Source: Syntrophobacter sp963666995 (GTDB lineage Bacteria; Desulfobacterota; Syntrophobacteria; Syntrophobacterales; Syntrophobacteraceae). From it: a DNA stretch of 64,000 bases. The position numbers and the translations under genes are program-made. The DNA lies in contig OY762941.1 of assembly GCA_963666995.1 (NCBI GenBank), positions 3,286,001-3,350,000 of the forward strand, written 5' to 3'. A model generated the notes under the pieces. That model had not been told where the DNA came from. It was given only the letters and a program-made list of their open reading frames with translations, and did not search any database. Shown here one piece after another: positions 49,323 through 58,503 of the stretch (positions are counted from its first letter, which is position 1; the number at the start of each line of letters is the position of its first letter).

Positions 49323-50057
49323 ATGGATGAGCGGTCCAGTGAAGAGAAGGTCCATGTGCTGAAGGAAAAGCTGCGCGGTGCGGGAAGCGTCGCGGTGCTG
49401 ACGGGGGCTGGAATCTCGGCGGAATCGGGAGTGCCGACTTTCCGGGGGGAGGGCGGTCTGTGGAAGCAGTATCGAGCGATGGACCTTGCGACCCCTGAAG
49501 CGTTCCTGCGTGACCCGAAGCTCGTCTGGGAATTCTACGGCTGGAGGCGGGAAGTCCTGGCGCCGCTCAGCCCCAACCCCGGTCATTACGCTCTAGCGGA
49601 GCTTGAACGGAGGGTGCCGCACTTTACGCTGATCACCCAGAACATCGACGGGCTGCATCGAAAAGCGGGGAGCAAGAACATATTGGAGCTGCACGGCAAC
49701 ATCTGGTGGGTTCGCTGCACGCATTGCGGTGTCCTGGTCGAAGATCGAACCATGCCGCTGCCCGAACTCCCAAAGTGCGGGTCATGTGAAGGCCTGCTCA
49801 GGCCGCATGTGGTCTGGTTCGGAGAAATGCTGGACACGGAAATTCTGGACAAGGCTTACGAGGCGATCAACGGCTGCGATGTCATGATGGTGGTCGGCAC
49901 ATCCGGGACGGTTCAGCCGGCTGCATCCATGGGGTTGGTTGCCAGGAAGCGCAGGGCCATGGTGGCGGAAATCAACCTCGAACCGACCCCCTATGCCGAC
50001 GCCTACGAGGTCAGCATTACGGGCAAATCGGGGGAGATCCTGCCTCAACTGCTCTAG
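49323..50057 (+). CDS. cobB: Sir2-family NAD-dependent protein deacylase
   Basis: 244 residues. GAGISAESGVPTFRG for NAD binding, QNIDGLH with the catalytic His in ELHGNIWW, and zinc cysteines CTHC and CGSC. FYGWRREV contains the Y-x2-R pair that in SIRT5/CobB-type enzymes binds succinyl or malonyl lysine. VGTSGTVQPAA completes the NAD pocket. It removes acetyl or succinyl groups from lysines in the cytoplasm. AAGGA precedes the ATG. The adjacent palindrome may insulate it from the gene before. Confidence 0.9.
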   Translation: MDERSSEEKVHVLKEKLRGAGSVAVLTGAGISAESGVPTFRGEGGLWKQYRAMDLATPEAFLRDPKLVWEFYGWRREVLAPLSPNPGHYALAELERRVPHFTLITQNIDGLHRKAGSKNILELHGNIWWVRCTHCGVLVEDRTMPLPELPKCGSCEGLLRPHVVWFGEMLDTEILDKAYEAINGCDVMMVVGTSGTVQPAASMGLVARKRRAMVAEINLEPTPYADAYEVSITGKSGEILPQLL

Positions 50058-50114
50058 ACCGCCGAACAGCATTACGTCGTATGCCGGATATGGTGTTGCC
50101 GGGGGAAGCACTTT

Positions 50115-50507
50115 TCAGGCGGTCCCTCCTATTTTCCTGCTTAGCCTGGAAAGGAACCGGTCGCAGTCGACAATGACCCGTTCATGCTTTCCTTCCCCGA
50201 TCTTCTCCGTTTCGTCGAAGGCTTCAACACGGAAGAGCAATTTCCGCCCCTCCACGGCTTCCAGGGTTGCTTCCGCTCTTACATCCATGCCGACCGGCGT
50301 TGCGGCAATGTGCGAAATGTCTAGTCTTACCCCGACGGAAGTCTCTCCCGGCGCGAGATACGCTTTCACGCACCCGACCGCCGCCTCCTCCATGAGCGCC
50401 GTCATGGCTGGAGTGGCGAACACCTCGAGTTCCCCGCTTCCCATATGGATGGCCGTGTTGCCCTTGTGGACGGATGTTCGGGAAGTTCCCGTGATTCCCG
50501 GCTGCAA
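50115..50507 (-). CDS. FlK-like hotdog thioesterase
   Basis: 130 residues from TTG 50507, with GGAGGA seven bases upstream; an upstream GTG (50525) would place the ribosome site inside the gene. The family pattern is clear: NTAIHMGSGELEVFATPAMT, then ALMEEAAVGCV and ISHIAATPVGMDVRAEATL. FlK hydrolyses fluoroacetyl-CoA, but most relatives act on unknown short acyl-CoAs. The Thr, Glu and His used by FlK appear present (TP, EEA, SHIA). It ends 58 bases from the convergent sirtuin gene. Confidence 0.8.
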   Translation of the reverse strand: MQPGITGTSRTSVHKGNTAIHMGSGELEVFATPAMTALMEEAAVGCVKAYLAPGETSVGVRLDISHIAATPVGMDVRAEATLEAVEGRKLLFRVEAFDETEKIGEGKHERVIVDCDRFLSRLSRKIGGTA

Positions 50508-50670
50508 TCTTTTCTCCTCCTGCACTGGCGACTCCCATGCTTTCCCGGATGACAGACCGCTGTTTCAGCCGCGGGCCGATGCCTTCGGCCGGAACAGCTC
50601 CGATTCCCTTCCTTCGATGCGGTCCGGAGAAGCCGTCCGAATTCGTCCGGGCGTTCCCGCCAAACCGGCT

Positions 50671-51240
50671 TCAGGACTTCTCCCGAGGCTTCAACTTCTC
50701 TTTTCCTTCCGCAAGTCTTCGATCGAAGAGCGATTCCAGGGCGGGATTGGCTCCGCGCAACCCCGCCACCACCTTCTCCGCCCAATCGAAGTATTCCAGC
50801 CGTCTCTGGAGGGGCCAATCGTGAGGCGGCGAATTCGTGATATCGACCACGTTCGAAATTTTGTCGGCCAGCTTGATCTGCTTGGCTTCCAGGCTCAGGT
50901 ACGGAGCATGCTCTATCTGCAGTTTTTTGCGCAGCGCGCTGGGGAGGGTTTTGTCGTCCGAAACCTCGAGCACGAAGTCAAGCACATCGGGGCCGAACAG
51001 GCCGGCGATCTCACCCGGTTCGGTCTTCGTGTCTTCGATGATGTCATGCAGCAGCGCGGCGATAAGCACTCGGAGATCCCGGATGCCGCCAACCCGCCAG
51101 AGCAGGTCGGCCACCTCGATGGGATGATTGATGTAAGGGCTCCTTACGGCATCTTTCCTTCGCTGGTCGCGATGCCTTTCGGCCGACAGCTTGAGGGCGG
51201 CCAGGAACGGCCCCATATCGTCTGCGGTGCAGTCTCCCAT
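50671..51240 (-). CDS. Small HD-domain (p)ppGpp-type hydrolase (MESH1-like)
   Basis: 189 residues from ATG 51240, with GGAGGT upstream; a longer open frame to 51444 is rejected. HD motifs of the RelA/SpoT hydrolase class are seen: SPYINHPIEVADLL, IAALLHDIIEDTKTE (HD then ED) and QIKLADKISNVVDI. No synthetase or TGS domain is attached, so it is a small alarmone hydrolase by layout. It would cleave the 3'-pyrophosphate of ppGpp or a related nucleotide. It stands alone apart from the following thioesterase gene (163-base gap). Confidence 0.82.
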   Translation of the reverse strand: MGDCTADDMGPFLAALKLSAERHRDQRRKDAVRSPYINHPIEVADLLWRVGGIRDLRVLIAALLHDIIEDTKTEPGEIAGLFGPDVLDFVLEVSDDKTLPSALRKKLQIEHAPYLSLEAKQIKLADKISNVVDITNSPPHDWPLQRRLEYFDWAEKVVAGLRGANPALESLFDRRLAEGKEKLKPREKS

Positions 51241-51747
51241 TGCTCGACCTCCGCTCGGTATTCGGTTCCACCCAAAAGGGTCCGGGATGGCGAAGAGCCG
51301 CTGCACTCGAACTGCGGCAGCGAGGCGAGAATCCCCGCAAGCTCGTGCCCTCTGCGCTGAAATACCCGTCAAATGATGATGGGTATAGCGGAAAAGCATT
51401 CGGGAATCCACAGGAAATTGGGATCGGCAGGTTGCGGGAGCCAAATTCCCCAGGTTGGGTGCGGCGGATGAGCGATTCAGGGAGGCGAGGAGCCTCGGAC
51501 AGGCCGACGGCAGCGCCGCTGCCGGGTGGAACAGGCGGGGAAGTCCTGCAATCGACCGATCGGGATGACGGCGGACGAGGTTTCGGGAAAGTTTTGGTAT
51601 TCATGAAAATGAAAGTACCTCGCGGAGAAAGAGTCCGCTATAATCGGGCAACCGGAAACACCAACACCATGCCGTGCTCTGACAGGAGTTAAGAACGAGT
51701 CCGTACAGATCTTGAACAGGTTTGTATTGCCGGGAGGAAATGCCGCG
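51241..51747. other. Intergenic region, no gene
   Basis: Divergent promoter region of about 500 bases. Open frames run through parts of it but lack family features or ribosome sites. An AT-richer stretch at about 51590-51660 may hold the methyltransferase promoter. Confidence 0.45.
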
Positions 51748-52494
51748 ATGGAGCTGAACTGGTACGAAAACTTTTTTTACGGGGTTACACTCGATCTCTG
51801 GCGGAAAGCCGTTTCCGCCGAACAGACCCGGGCGGAAGCGAGCTTTATCGCAAAAGCCCTGAAGGCAAGGAAAAACTCAAAACTGCTCGATGTCCCCTGC
51901 GGAAACGGGAGGCACTCGCTGCTGTTGGCCGCTCGCGGTTATCGCATGACGGGGCTGGATATATCCGATGAGTTCATCCAGGAGGCCCAGACCGCATCCG
52001 AGGCTTCGGATACCCAAATTGAATGGGTGCTCGGCGATATGTGCCAGTTGCAATGGACGTCGCAATTCGATGGAGCCTTTTGCCTTGGAAACAGTTTCGG
52101 GTATTTCGAGTACCAGGATATGCTGGCATTTCTGAGGAAGCTGTCGCGCGCCCTCAAACCGGGAGGTCGTTTCGTTTTCGATTCGCATATGGTCGCCGAA
52201 TCGATTCTGCCGAATCTCAAGGACCGCGAGTGGTTCCAGGTGGACGACATCCTTCTGGTGCTGGAAAATCATTACCGGGCCGAACTGAGCTGTGTCGAAA
52301 CGGACTACAGGTTCGTGCACGGCGGGAAGACGGAAACCAGGACATCGCTCCATTGGGTGTACACTCTTGGTGAGATAAGAAGGATGCTGGAGCAGTCGGG
52401 ATTTTCCGTGCTGGAGACCCAGGGAGGAATCGACGGGCAGCCTTACAGCCTTGGATCGCCCCTCCTGGTGGTGATCGCTCAAAAAGAAGATTAA
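51748..52494 (+). CDS. Class I SAM-dependent methyltransferase
   Basis: 248 residues from ATG 51748, with GGGAGG ten bases upstream; TTG 51712 is an alternative twelve codons earlier. The SAM motif is LLDVPCGNGRHSLLLAARGY, followed by the acidic residue in GLDISDEF and the later motif GDMCQL. Then LKPGGRFVFDSH as post-motif. Substrate not predictable: the family includes small-molecule O- and N-methyltransferases. A terminator follows. Confidence 0.85.
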   Translation: MELNWYENFFYGVTLDLWRKAVSAEQTRAEASFIAKALKARKNSKLLDVPCGNGRHSLLLAARGYRMTGLDISDEFIQEAQTASEASDTQIEWVLGDMCQLQWTSQFDGAFCLGNSFGYFEYQDMLAFLRKLSRALKPGGRFVFDSHMVAESILPNLKDREWFQVDDILLVLENHYRAELSCVETDYRFVHGGKTETRTSLHWVYTLGEIRRMLEQSGFSVLETQGGIDGQPYSLGSPLLVVIAQKED

Positions 52495-52602
52495 CGGTCG
52501 ACGAGCGACGTTGAACACTCGCTGTTTTGCAGGCATTTCCCGTCCGCCCGGCGAAAAGGAAGATCGATCGCCGGGCGGGTTTGAGACTGCCAAGACATTG
52601 GC

Positions 52603-52634
52603 CCCGGCGCCCCATGCGCCGGGTTGGTTTTTTT
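52603..52634 (+). terminator. Rho-independent terminator of the methyltransferase gene
   Basis: Stem CCCGGCGC-CCCAT-GCGCCGGG followed by TTGGTTTTTTT. It lies about 110 bases after the stop; another hairpin (CCGCCCGGCG with its complement) precedes it at about 52544-52579. Confidence 0.8.
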
Positions 52635-52767
52635 GATGTGTTTCTGATCCCTGGCCTGCCCGGCACCTATGCGCCAAGTCGGCCTTGCTTGATTTGTTCC
52701 ATTATTCTCGCGGCTGCCGAAAGGGAACATCCCGATCCCCTGCTCCCGACAGTACATGCGCTTGGTA

Positions 52768-53931
52768 TTACGCCGTTTTTGGCGGAGGATATTCGAGCAA
52801 AAGGCTGATGAAGAACCCGACGACGGGGAGGATCCCTATGCATTTGAAAGCGAAGGGAACTCCGAAATGGTCCGCCAAAACCCCCAGAAGCGTTACCCCG
52901 ATCCCACCGGCCCCGATCGCAAACCCGACCAGTAAACCCGAGGCGACTCCAAGATTGTGCGGAAGGAGGTTCTGCCCCATCACGACGGTTACGGAGAACG
53001 TGGAGATGAGGAGTGCGCCCAGGAACGTCACCACCAACAACAGCACATAACCCTGCGAATACAGGATAAGCGGAAATATCAGGGCGCTTCCGATCATGGA
53101 CAGGCGCAGCCAGAACCTGTGCCCCCACCTGTCGGCAAGGGGGGCCCCCGTAAGCGTCCCGAACGCACCGCCCAGAAGAAGCATGCTCACCAACTGCCCC
53201 GCGAAGACGGGATCGCCCTTCAGATAGTCGATGTAGTAGAAGGGGATATAGGCTATGAGACCTATCTGCGTCCAGGTCCTCATGATGATCACGGCGATGA
53301 TGATGAACATGGCGCGTTTGGCCCCCGCCTGCGCCTTTTGACCCTTTGCCCGCACGGGCGCGTCGACTGCCGCGGGAGTGGCGATCGTCTTGCGCAGTGC
53401 GATGATGGCTACGGTAAAAGCGACCGCCGGCAGGATCATCCACGGCAGTGAACTGAACCCGAAGTAATGGATGATTGAAAGGGAAAGAATGGGGCCGAGG
53501 GCCATGCCCGTATTTCCGCCCACCGAGAAGACGGACATACCGGTCGCCATCTTATCGCCGGTGAAGGAACGGGCGATTTTGAATCCTTCAGGGTGATAGG
53601 CGGCGACTCCCAGACCGCTGACGGCAACCAGTAAGACAATCAGGGCATAACTCTGAGTCAACGGAAGAAGCGCAAAACCCGCCCCGGCCAGGAACGATCC
53701 CAAGGGCAGCAGAAAAGCCTTTTCTTTTTTGTCGGAGAGGAAGCCAAAGACCGGCTGGACGATGGATGAGGCAACATTGCCGACAATGAGGATCATCCCT
53801 GTGACCGTATACGAAAGCCCCAGGCTCTCCTTGATGAAGGGAAGGATCGCAGGCAGCGCACCCTGGTATGTGTCTACAACCATGTGGCCGCAGGAAAGAA
53901 GCAACAGGATCTTGAGGTTAAACTTTTTCAT
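52768..53931 (-). CDS. MFS exporter, Fsr (fosmidomycin resistance) type
   Basis: 387 residues with 12 membrane segments. LLLSCGHMVVDTYQGALPAI at the start, VFGFLSDKKEKAFLLPLGSF, and GLGVAAYHPEGFKIAR carry signatures of the Fsr-like subgroup (AxxHPEG). The second half has GAPLADRWGHRF. Members export fosmidomycin or unknown metabolites; the natural substrate is not known. It converges with the methyltransferase gene and has no operon partner. Confidence 0.85.
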   Translation of the reverse strand: MKKFNLKILLLLSCGHMVVDTYQGALPAILPFIKESLGLSYTVTGMILIVGNVASSIVQPVFGFLSDKKEKAFLLPLGSFLAGAGFALLPLTQSYALIVLLVAVSGLGVAAYHPEGFKIARSFTGDKMATGMSVFSVGGNTGMALGPILSLSIIHYFGFSSLPWMILPAVAFTVAIIALRKTIATPAAVDAPVRAKGQKAQAGAKRAMFIIIAVIIMRTWTQIGLIAYIPFYYIDYLKGDPVFAGQLVSMLLLGGAFGTLTGAPLADRWGHRFWLRLSMIGSALIFPLILYSQGYVLLLVVTFLGALLISTFSVTVVMGQNLLPHNLGVASGLLVGFAIGAGGIGVTLLGVLADHFGVPFAFKCIGILPVVGFFISLLLEYPPPKTA

Positions 53932-54578
53932 CTTCCAAGGTCGGTTCGAGAGGAGAGTCCTCCAGCCTTAATCCTGTTCCGCTCCGCCACAGAGAGGAAC
54001 AGGAAGTCCGGGCCTCTCAGCATAAAGGGTAAGTCAATAAACAGACTGAACCACCGGCAAGGCTGGTGGTGGTCGACTCCACCGATTCCGGCCGTTCCGC
54101 AAGGCCATGTGAGAAGACCGTGCGAAAAGCATCTGCCGCGTTCCACGTACCCCCGAGTGGACAACGGGGGACCTCGTCGGGACCGCTCAGCCGAAAGGAA
54201 GTCACTTATACATCATCTTAGACAACTTTTATAGAGTGTTCTCCGCCGGAAAGGATTATGGGAAGGTGATTTTTTCCTTCTCCCTCTCGGCCATCTCTTC
54301 TGTCCAAACATTTCGCCGGGGTGACGGATATTGTGCAATTCACAGGGATTCCCGAATTACGACACAGCCTCTTTCGCCGGGATGACGATTCATGATTTCA
54401 TCCGCCCTCGGCTTTTTCTTTGGGCGACATCCCCCGTTTGACGGGCAGCCGGGCGGTTTGCCTGCTCCCTCCTCTACCCTCCCCCCTTGCGGATGGAGGC
54501 CGGGCATTTTAACCTCATATTGTGGGATCCGGCGGTGGCCGGCGCACGAATCATCCGGTCGGATGGAGAGGAGGATGC
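53932..54578. other. Intergenic region, short repeated phrases only
   Basis: About 650 bases with no gene. TTTCGCCGGGGTGACGG near 54313 and TTTCGCCGGGATGACGA near 54372 are phrases also present in the composite repeats at 9.2 and 41.8 kb. Nothing else recognised. Confidence 0.5.
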
Positions 54579-55289
54579 ATGGCAGGCAGCGCTACGGCGC
54601 AGGGCCTCATACTCATTGTCGAGGACGACGGCAAAACCGCCTCCCTTATTTCCCTCTACCTCGAGCGGGAAGGCTATCAAACCGCCGTCGCCCATGACGG
54701 GATGGAAGCTCTGGAGCTGGCAAAGAGGCTCAACCCGGTTTTCCTGGTCCTTGACCTTATGCTGCCCGAACTCGACGGCTGGGAAGTATGCCGCCGAGTT
54801 CGGGAATTTTCCGACGTTCCCATCCTTATGCTTACCGCCAGGGGTGAGGAAGTGGACCGGGTTTTGGGTCTTATGATCGGCGCCGACGATTACCTGGTGA
54901 AGCCCTTCAGCCCCCGGGAACTCGTCGCCCGGGTAAAGGCCGTTCTGAGGCGCGCTCAGCCCAGGGTGAAAGACAAAATCGATACACTCACTCTCGGCGA
55001 CCTCACGCTCGACGTTCAAAAGCACCGATTGACTCTCCGGGGCCGCCCGATCGGCCTCACCGCATCTGAATTCAAACTCCTGCGGTTGCTCATGAGCGCT
55101 CCCGGAAGGCTCTTCACCAGGGAGCAGCTTCTGAATGCGCTCTACCCCAGGGGCGAAGAAGTCGTCGATCGCGTGATCGATGTGCACATCGGCAAACTCA
55201 GGCAAAAAATCGAGGGAGATCCGTCGAATCCGCGCTACATCCTGACCATAAGAGGATTCGGGTACCAATTCTCCGAGAGAGGCGATTGA
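54579..55289 (+). CDS. OmpR-family response regulator
   Basis: 236 residues from ATG 54579, with GAGAGGAGG upstream. Receiver domain with IVEDDGK (acidic pair), phospho-Asp in FLVLDLMLPELDGW (about 61), and LVKPF (Lys). The C-terminal winged helix (LTASEFKLLRLLMSAPGRLF, DRVIDVHIGKLRQKIE) binds DNA. It is transcribed with the sensor kinase 18 bases downstream. Targets unknown. Confidence 0.92.
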   Translation: MAGSATAQGLILIVEDDGKTASLISLYLEREGYQTAVAHDGMEALELAKRLNPVFLVLDLMLPELDGWEVCRRVREFSDVPILMLTARGEEVDRVLGLMIGADDYLVKPFSPRELVARVKAVLRRAQPRVKDKIDTLTLGDLTLDVQKHRLTLRGRPIGLTASEFKLLRLLMSAPGRLFTREQLLNALYPRGEEVVDRVIDVHIGKLRQKIEGDPSNPRYILTIRGFGYQFSERGD

Positions 55290-55307
55290 GGGAAGGGGGC
55301 ATCGTTC

Positions 55308-56402
55308 ATGAAACAACGGTTGCTCTTCAAGCTCCTCGGGATAAACATCCCGGTGGTGGTGCTGGTCATCCTGGTGCTCTGGCTCGCTCTCGACACGCTC
55401 GCGGCCAGTTATTTCTCGCTTCTCATGGAAAAGTACCACATCGATCCGAGCGATGCATACCGGATGTTCGTTGGGACCATTCACCGCTATCTGCTGGCGG
55501 CGAGCCTTGCCGCGCTGCTGCTGGCGGCGCTGTTGAGCTTCCTGCTGACGCAGATGGTGCTCAGACCGCTGCATCAGATCATCGAAACGGCCAGCCTGAT
55601 TTCCGCGGGCGACTATTCTACGAGGGTCAACACGAGGTCCCGTGACGAAATCGGGGAACTCGCCCGCGCATTCAACGATATGGCCGACAGTCTCGAGCGC
55701 ACGGAACGGCTCCGGAGAAACATGGTTTCCGATGTGGCACATGAGCTGCGCACGCCGCTCACCAACATCAGGGGTTATCTCGAGGCCCTGCAGGATGGGG
55801 TGGTTCCTCCCACGGAGGAGACGTTTACACTCCTCCTGGGTGAGACGCTCCGGCTCGTGCAACTGGTCGAAGGACTGCTCCAACTGGCGAGGGCCGACGC
55901 CGCCCGCGCGACTCTCGCACTGGAGGAAATCGACTTTCCGCAGCTTGTCTCCCGCATCTGTAAAGGCTTCAGTCTCAATTTCACTAACAAAGACGTCGAT
56001 CTCTCGACGGAATTCGGCGAAGGAGTGAAGCAGGTCACGGCGGACCGGGGCAAATTGAGTCAGGTGATGGAAAATCTTTTGAGGAATGCCGTGCAGTACA
56101 CTCCCGGGAAGGGGCACGTGCGGGTCCGCGTCCAAAGCCTTGGCGGAGAGGTGAAATTCACTATCGAGAACAGCGGTCCCGGAATTGCCGAAGAGGATCT
56201 GCCCTACATTTTCGAGCGGTTTTACAGGGGCGAAAAGTCCCGATCCCGCAACTATGGGGGCACGGGCATAGGGCTTGCCATCGTGAAAGACCTTGTGGAA
56301 GCCCACGGAGGACAGGTCGGAGTGGAAAGTTCCCGGGGACTTACTCTTTTCTGGTTCACCCTGCCCGTGCAGCCGCTCGCCGTCCCGAGAATCCCTTCCT
56401 GA
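55308..56402 (+). CDS. Sensor histidine kinase, membrane-bound
   Basis: 364 residues. Membrane helix 1 at about 6-28, a short external loop of about 30 residues, helix 2 at about 60-82. HAMP domain from about 84, HisKA with phospho-His in DVAHELRTPLTNIRG (about 147), and HATPase: NLLRNAVQYTPG (N box), NSGPGIAEEDLPYIFERFY and GTGIGLAIVKDLVEAHGG. It phosphorylates the response regulator upstream. The small external loop suggests sensing within the membrane or through a partner. Confidence 0.92.
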   Translation: MKQRLLFKLLGINIPVVVLVILVLWLALDTLAASYFSLLMEKYHIDPSDAYRMFVGTIHRYLLAASLAALLLAALLSFLLTQMVLRPLHQIIETASLISAGDYSTRVNTRSRDEIGELARAFNDMADSLERTERLRRNMVSDVAHELRTPLTNIRGYLEALQDGVVPPTEETFTLLLGETLRLVQLVEGLLQLARADAARATLALEEIDFPQLVSRICKGFSLNFTNKDVDLSTEFGEGVKQVTADRGKLSQVMENLLRNAVQYTPGKGHVRVRVQSLGGEVKFTIENSGPGIAEEDLPYIFERFYRGEKSRSRNYGGTGIGLAIVKDLVEAHGGQVGVESSRGLTLFWFTLPVQPLAVPRIPS

Positions 56403-56501
56403 TCGAAGCCGCTTTTGGAAATCGCAGAATTGCGGTGGAATAGCGAGGAGGCCGGGAGGAATGCCCGGGGCGTGGAGGCACGGAGAGACAGGCCCAAAAA
56501 C

Positions 56502-56536
56502 CAATGCCCTGTCGGAAAGATGCGGACAGGGCATTG
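56502..56536 (-). terminator. Rho-independent terminator of the acetate transporter gene
   Basis: Perfect 12-base stem (CAATGCCCTGTC and its complement at 56525-56536). In the minus direction it is followed by GGTTTTTGG. It may also stop the convergent kinase transcript. Confidence 0.7.
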
Positions 56537-56578
56537 CGGGTCATGCAATACGTGGTCGGGAATGAACGGGCTTGACGA

Positions 56579-57160
56579 TCATTTGATCCATGCCTTGCCG
56601 ACGGGCAGGTTGACACCCACTTCTGCCAGGATCACGTGCGCCATGATATACCAGGCCAGCAGAGCGCATACGATGAGGTCCCAGGCGGCGAGGGTCCCAA
56701 GTATCTGGCTCCCCGCGAGTTCCCTGAAGTCCAGGCCGACGAATCCAAGAAGCAGGGTGAGAAATGTAAAGGCGAGGGCACTGTTGTGTTTCATGGAACC
56801 TATAAAGAGAATAGCAGTGAAAAAAGTCCATACCAGTAAGAACATTCCCAGATCGTGGCCGCCCATCTTCAAAGCCGGGTAAAGGCCTCCGAGTTCTTTA
56901 TTCGTACCGAAAATGAGATATAAGCACAATGAAATCCAAAAAGCCCCGTACGCGGTGAAAGCACAGAAACCGAAGTTGTTGCCGGTTCTGAACTCCAGAA
57001 GACCCGCGATGAGTTGAGAGCCGCCCCCGAATAAAATGCCCAACCAAATGACCGGGCCCAGCCCGACCCACCCAAGGTTATGGAACTGCAGGATCAATGT
57101 TGTCATGCCAAAGCCGGCGAGACCTACGACAGCGGGATTCCCGATCTTCACTTCACTCAT
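56579..57160 (-). CDS. satP: Acetate uptake transporter, GPR1/FUN34/YaaH family
   Basis: 193 residues, six membrane segments. IGNPAVVGLAGFGMTTLILQ is the family signature near the N-terminus (NPAPLGL variant). Next come GLGPVIWLGILFGGGSQLIAG and a helix-rich rest. It carries acetate or succinate with protons across the inner membrane. Known family members are hexameric channels. In an organism with POR and ADP-forming acyl-CoA synthetase, acetate export is equally possible. Confidence 0.92.
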   Translation of the reverse strand: MSEVKIGNPAVVGLAGFGMTTLILQFHNLGWVGLGPVIWLGILFGGGSQLIAGLLEFRTGNNFGFCAFTAYGAFWISLCLYLIFGTNKELGGLYPALKMGGHDLGMFLLVWTFFTAILFIGSMKHNSALAFTFLTLLLGFVGLDFRELAGSQILGTLAAWDLIVCALLAWYIMAHVILAEVGVNLPVGKAWIK

Positions 57161-57243
57161 GTTGAACCTCCCAATAGAAGTAGAACGAATGAGAATATGG
57201 CAAGAGCGTGCACTTGACAGGGTTTTAGTCTATTGTTCTTTCC

Positions 57244-57591
57244 TTATCGATCCTCCTTTCCACCGTCGGCGGAGTCGCAAAAAATCTTGGCTCCGATCCG
57301 GTTCTTTTCGTCCTCGCTGAGACCGCAGGGCTGAAAAAACAGCAGGAACGGCTTGCTGATTCTCTCGACCGCCCCTCCGTCCGCGGCGCATTCCTTACAC
57401 AGCCTTATTCCACCATCAGTCACCTGTTCCCGGTGCGCGACGGGTCCCACCTGATCGCCGTTTGCGTTGAAAGGTCCTCCCTTCAAGCAGCCGCATTCCA
57501 GGACCATAAATGCTATGCCTATCGCCTCGGGGTTTGAACTCCTGATTCGACTTGCCCAAATGTTCAATATGTCCGTTTGATTATCTTCCAA
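57244..57591 (-). CDS. Small cysteine-containing protein of unknown function (start uncertain)
   Basis: 115 residues if TTG 57591 is used; no ATG occurs before residue 29, and no strong ribosome site is seen. The segment SSNPEAIGIAFMVLECGCLK seems coherent with the rest, so an upstream start is likely. Cysteines pair as CGC, LCKEC, and later single ones, suggesting metal or Fe-S binding. Soluble. The gene lies 83 bases after satP's start on the same strand, upstream of it. No family recognised. Confidence 0.55.
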   Translation of the reverse strand: MEDNQTDILNIWASRIRSSNPEAIGIAFMVLECGCLKGGPFNANGDQVGPVAHREQVTDGGIRLCKECAADGGAVERISKPFLLFFQPCGLSEDEKNRIGAKIFCDSADGGKEDR

Positions 57592-58164
57592 TCGATTTCA
57601 CCTCTCACTGCGCCTGGATACCGCTCACTCAAGAGAATTCCCCGTCGTTCCGCCATTGCGGCCATGCTTCAACATGGGTGGAATCCGTTTCGTTCCCGCA
57701 AGGCAACAGATTCCTCTCCCGCTTGTGGTGGGGGAGAAATGGCGGAAGCAACAGCAAAGAATCCTAAGTTACCGGCATTTGGACCCGGCCGAAGGCGATT
57801 GAAATCATCCATGCCCCCGGCTCGTCTTGCCCGCATTCGTCGGAGAATTGGGTAACGAACCCCTTTCGGTTCACAAGGATGATACCCAAGCCCTCGTGCC
57901 GCGGCGATTCGCACCCTTCAGCGTTTCCACTGGGAATATAAGTGCACTGCCAATTTGAAGAGTATCGCTAAATTATTTCATTTCTGCTTTTCTGTCTACA
58001 AAGAGATGCCGGATTCTTTGCCGGCTGGGATTTTTTGAGGAAGGCGGGAGTAAATTGATCCCCATTCGGAGCATTCATTGCGAATGACCCGCTGATACGC
58101 TCTGTTCGCCCGATGTCCGATCCCCGCTCTGCCGCGTCAGGCCTGGGAGAAAGGGCTCAGGACA
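57592..58164. other. Intergenic region, nothing recognised
   Basis: About 570 bases. No gene, repeat copy or clear signal was seen. Confidence 0.5.
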
Positions 58165-58413
58165 TCATGGCCGCGCTTGAAACTTGATCGATCGGAGCCT
58201 TTCCCACAGGTTTGCGGCCTGATTCTCCAGATCGATCAGGAACATATCGCCCGAGGTTTCAACGACGGTTCCAAATCCGTTGGGCACCTGCACCCGATCA
58301 CCGATTTTAGGCTTCGGGAGTTCGACGATTTCACTTCGAATTCGGGGTGCCGCATTCATTTTCAAAGTGGGCTTGCGAAATGGATTGAATCCGCTTACAG
58401 GGGACTTTTTCAT
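58165..58413 (-). CDS. Small SH3-like protein downstream of the cold-shock gene
   Basis: 82 residues from ATG 58413, with GAAAGGA upstream; longer frames are rejected. The basic N-terminus (KKSPVSGFNPFRKPTLK) is followed by IGDRVQVPNGFGTVVETSGD and MFLIDLENQAANLWERLRSI. The GDRV-x-V-P-x-G-x-G-x-V arrangement resembles small SH3/KOW-like barrels. It lies 28 bases after the cold-shock terminator, so expression may depend on read-through. Nucleic-acid binding is plausible but unproven. Confidence 0.6.
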   Translation of the reverse strand: MKKSPVSGFNPFRKPTLKMNAAPRIRSEIVELPKPKIGDRVQVPNGFGTVVETSGDMFLIDLENQAANLWERLRSIKFQARP

Positions 58414-58441
58414 TTTTGTATCCTTTCTTCCAAAACAAAAA

Positions 58442-58467
58442 AGCCGGGGCTTTTTATCACCCCGGCT
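58442..58467 (-). terminator. Rho-independent terminator of the cold-shock gene
   Basis: Stem AGCCGGGG / CCCCGGCT with a ten-base loop; in the minus direction a T-rich run follows (complement of 58431-58441). It lies 37 bases after the csp stop. Confidence 0.8.
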
Positions 58468-58503
58468 GGCTTTCACTTTTGGAAATCTTGGGCTATGCGT
58501 TGA

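Noticed and set aside
54474..56534. 686-codon open frame opposite the two-component genes
   Set aside because: Shadow frame: the plus-strand regulator and kinase are complete and well supported.
57196..57216. Sigma-54-like site upstream of satP (minus strand GTGCACG...TTGC)
   Set aside because: Spacing is one base short and the -24 GG is missing.
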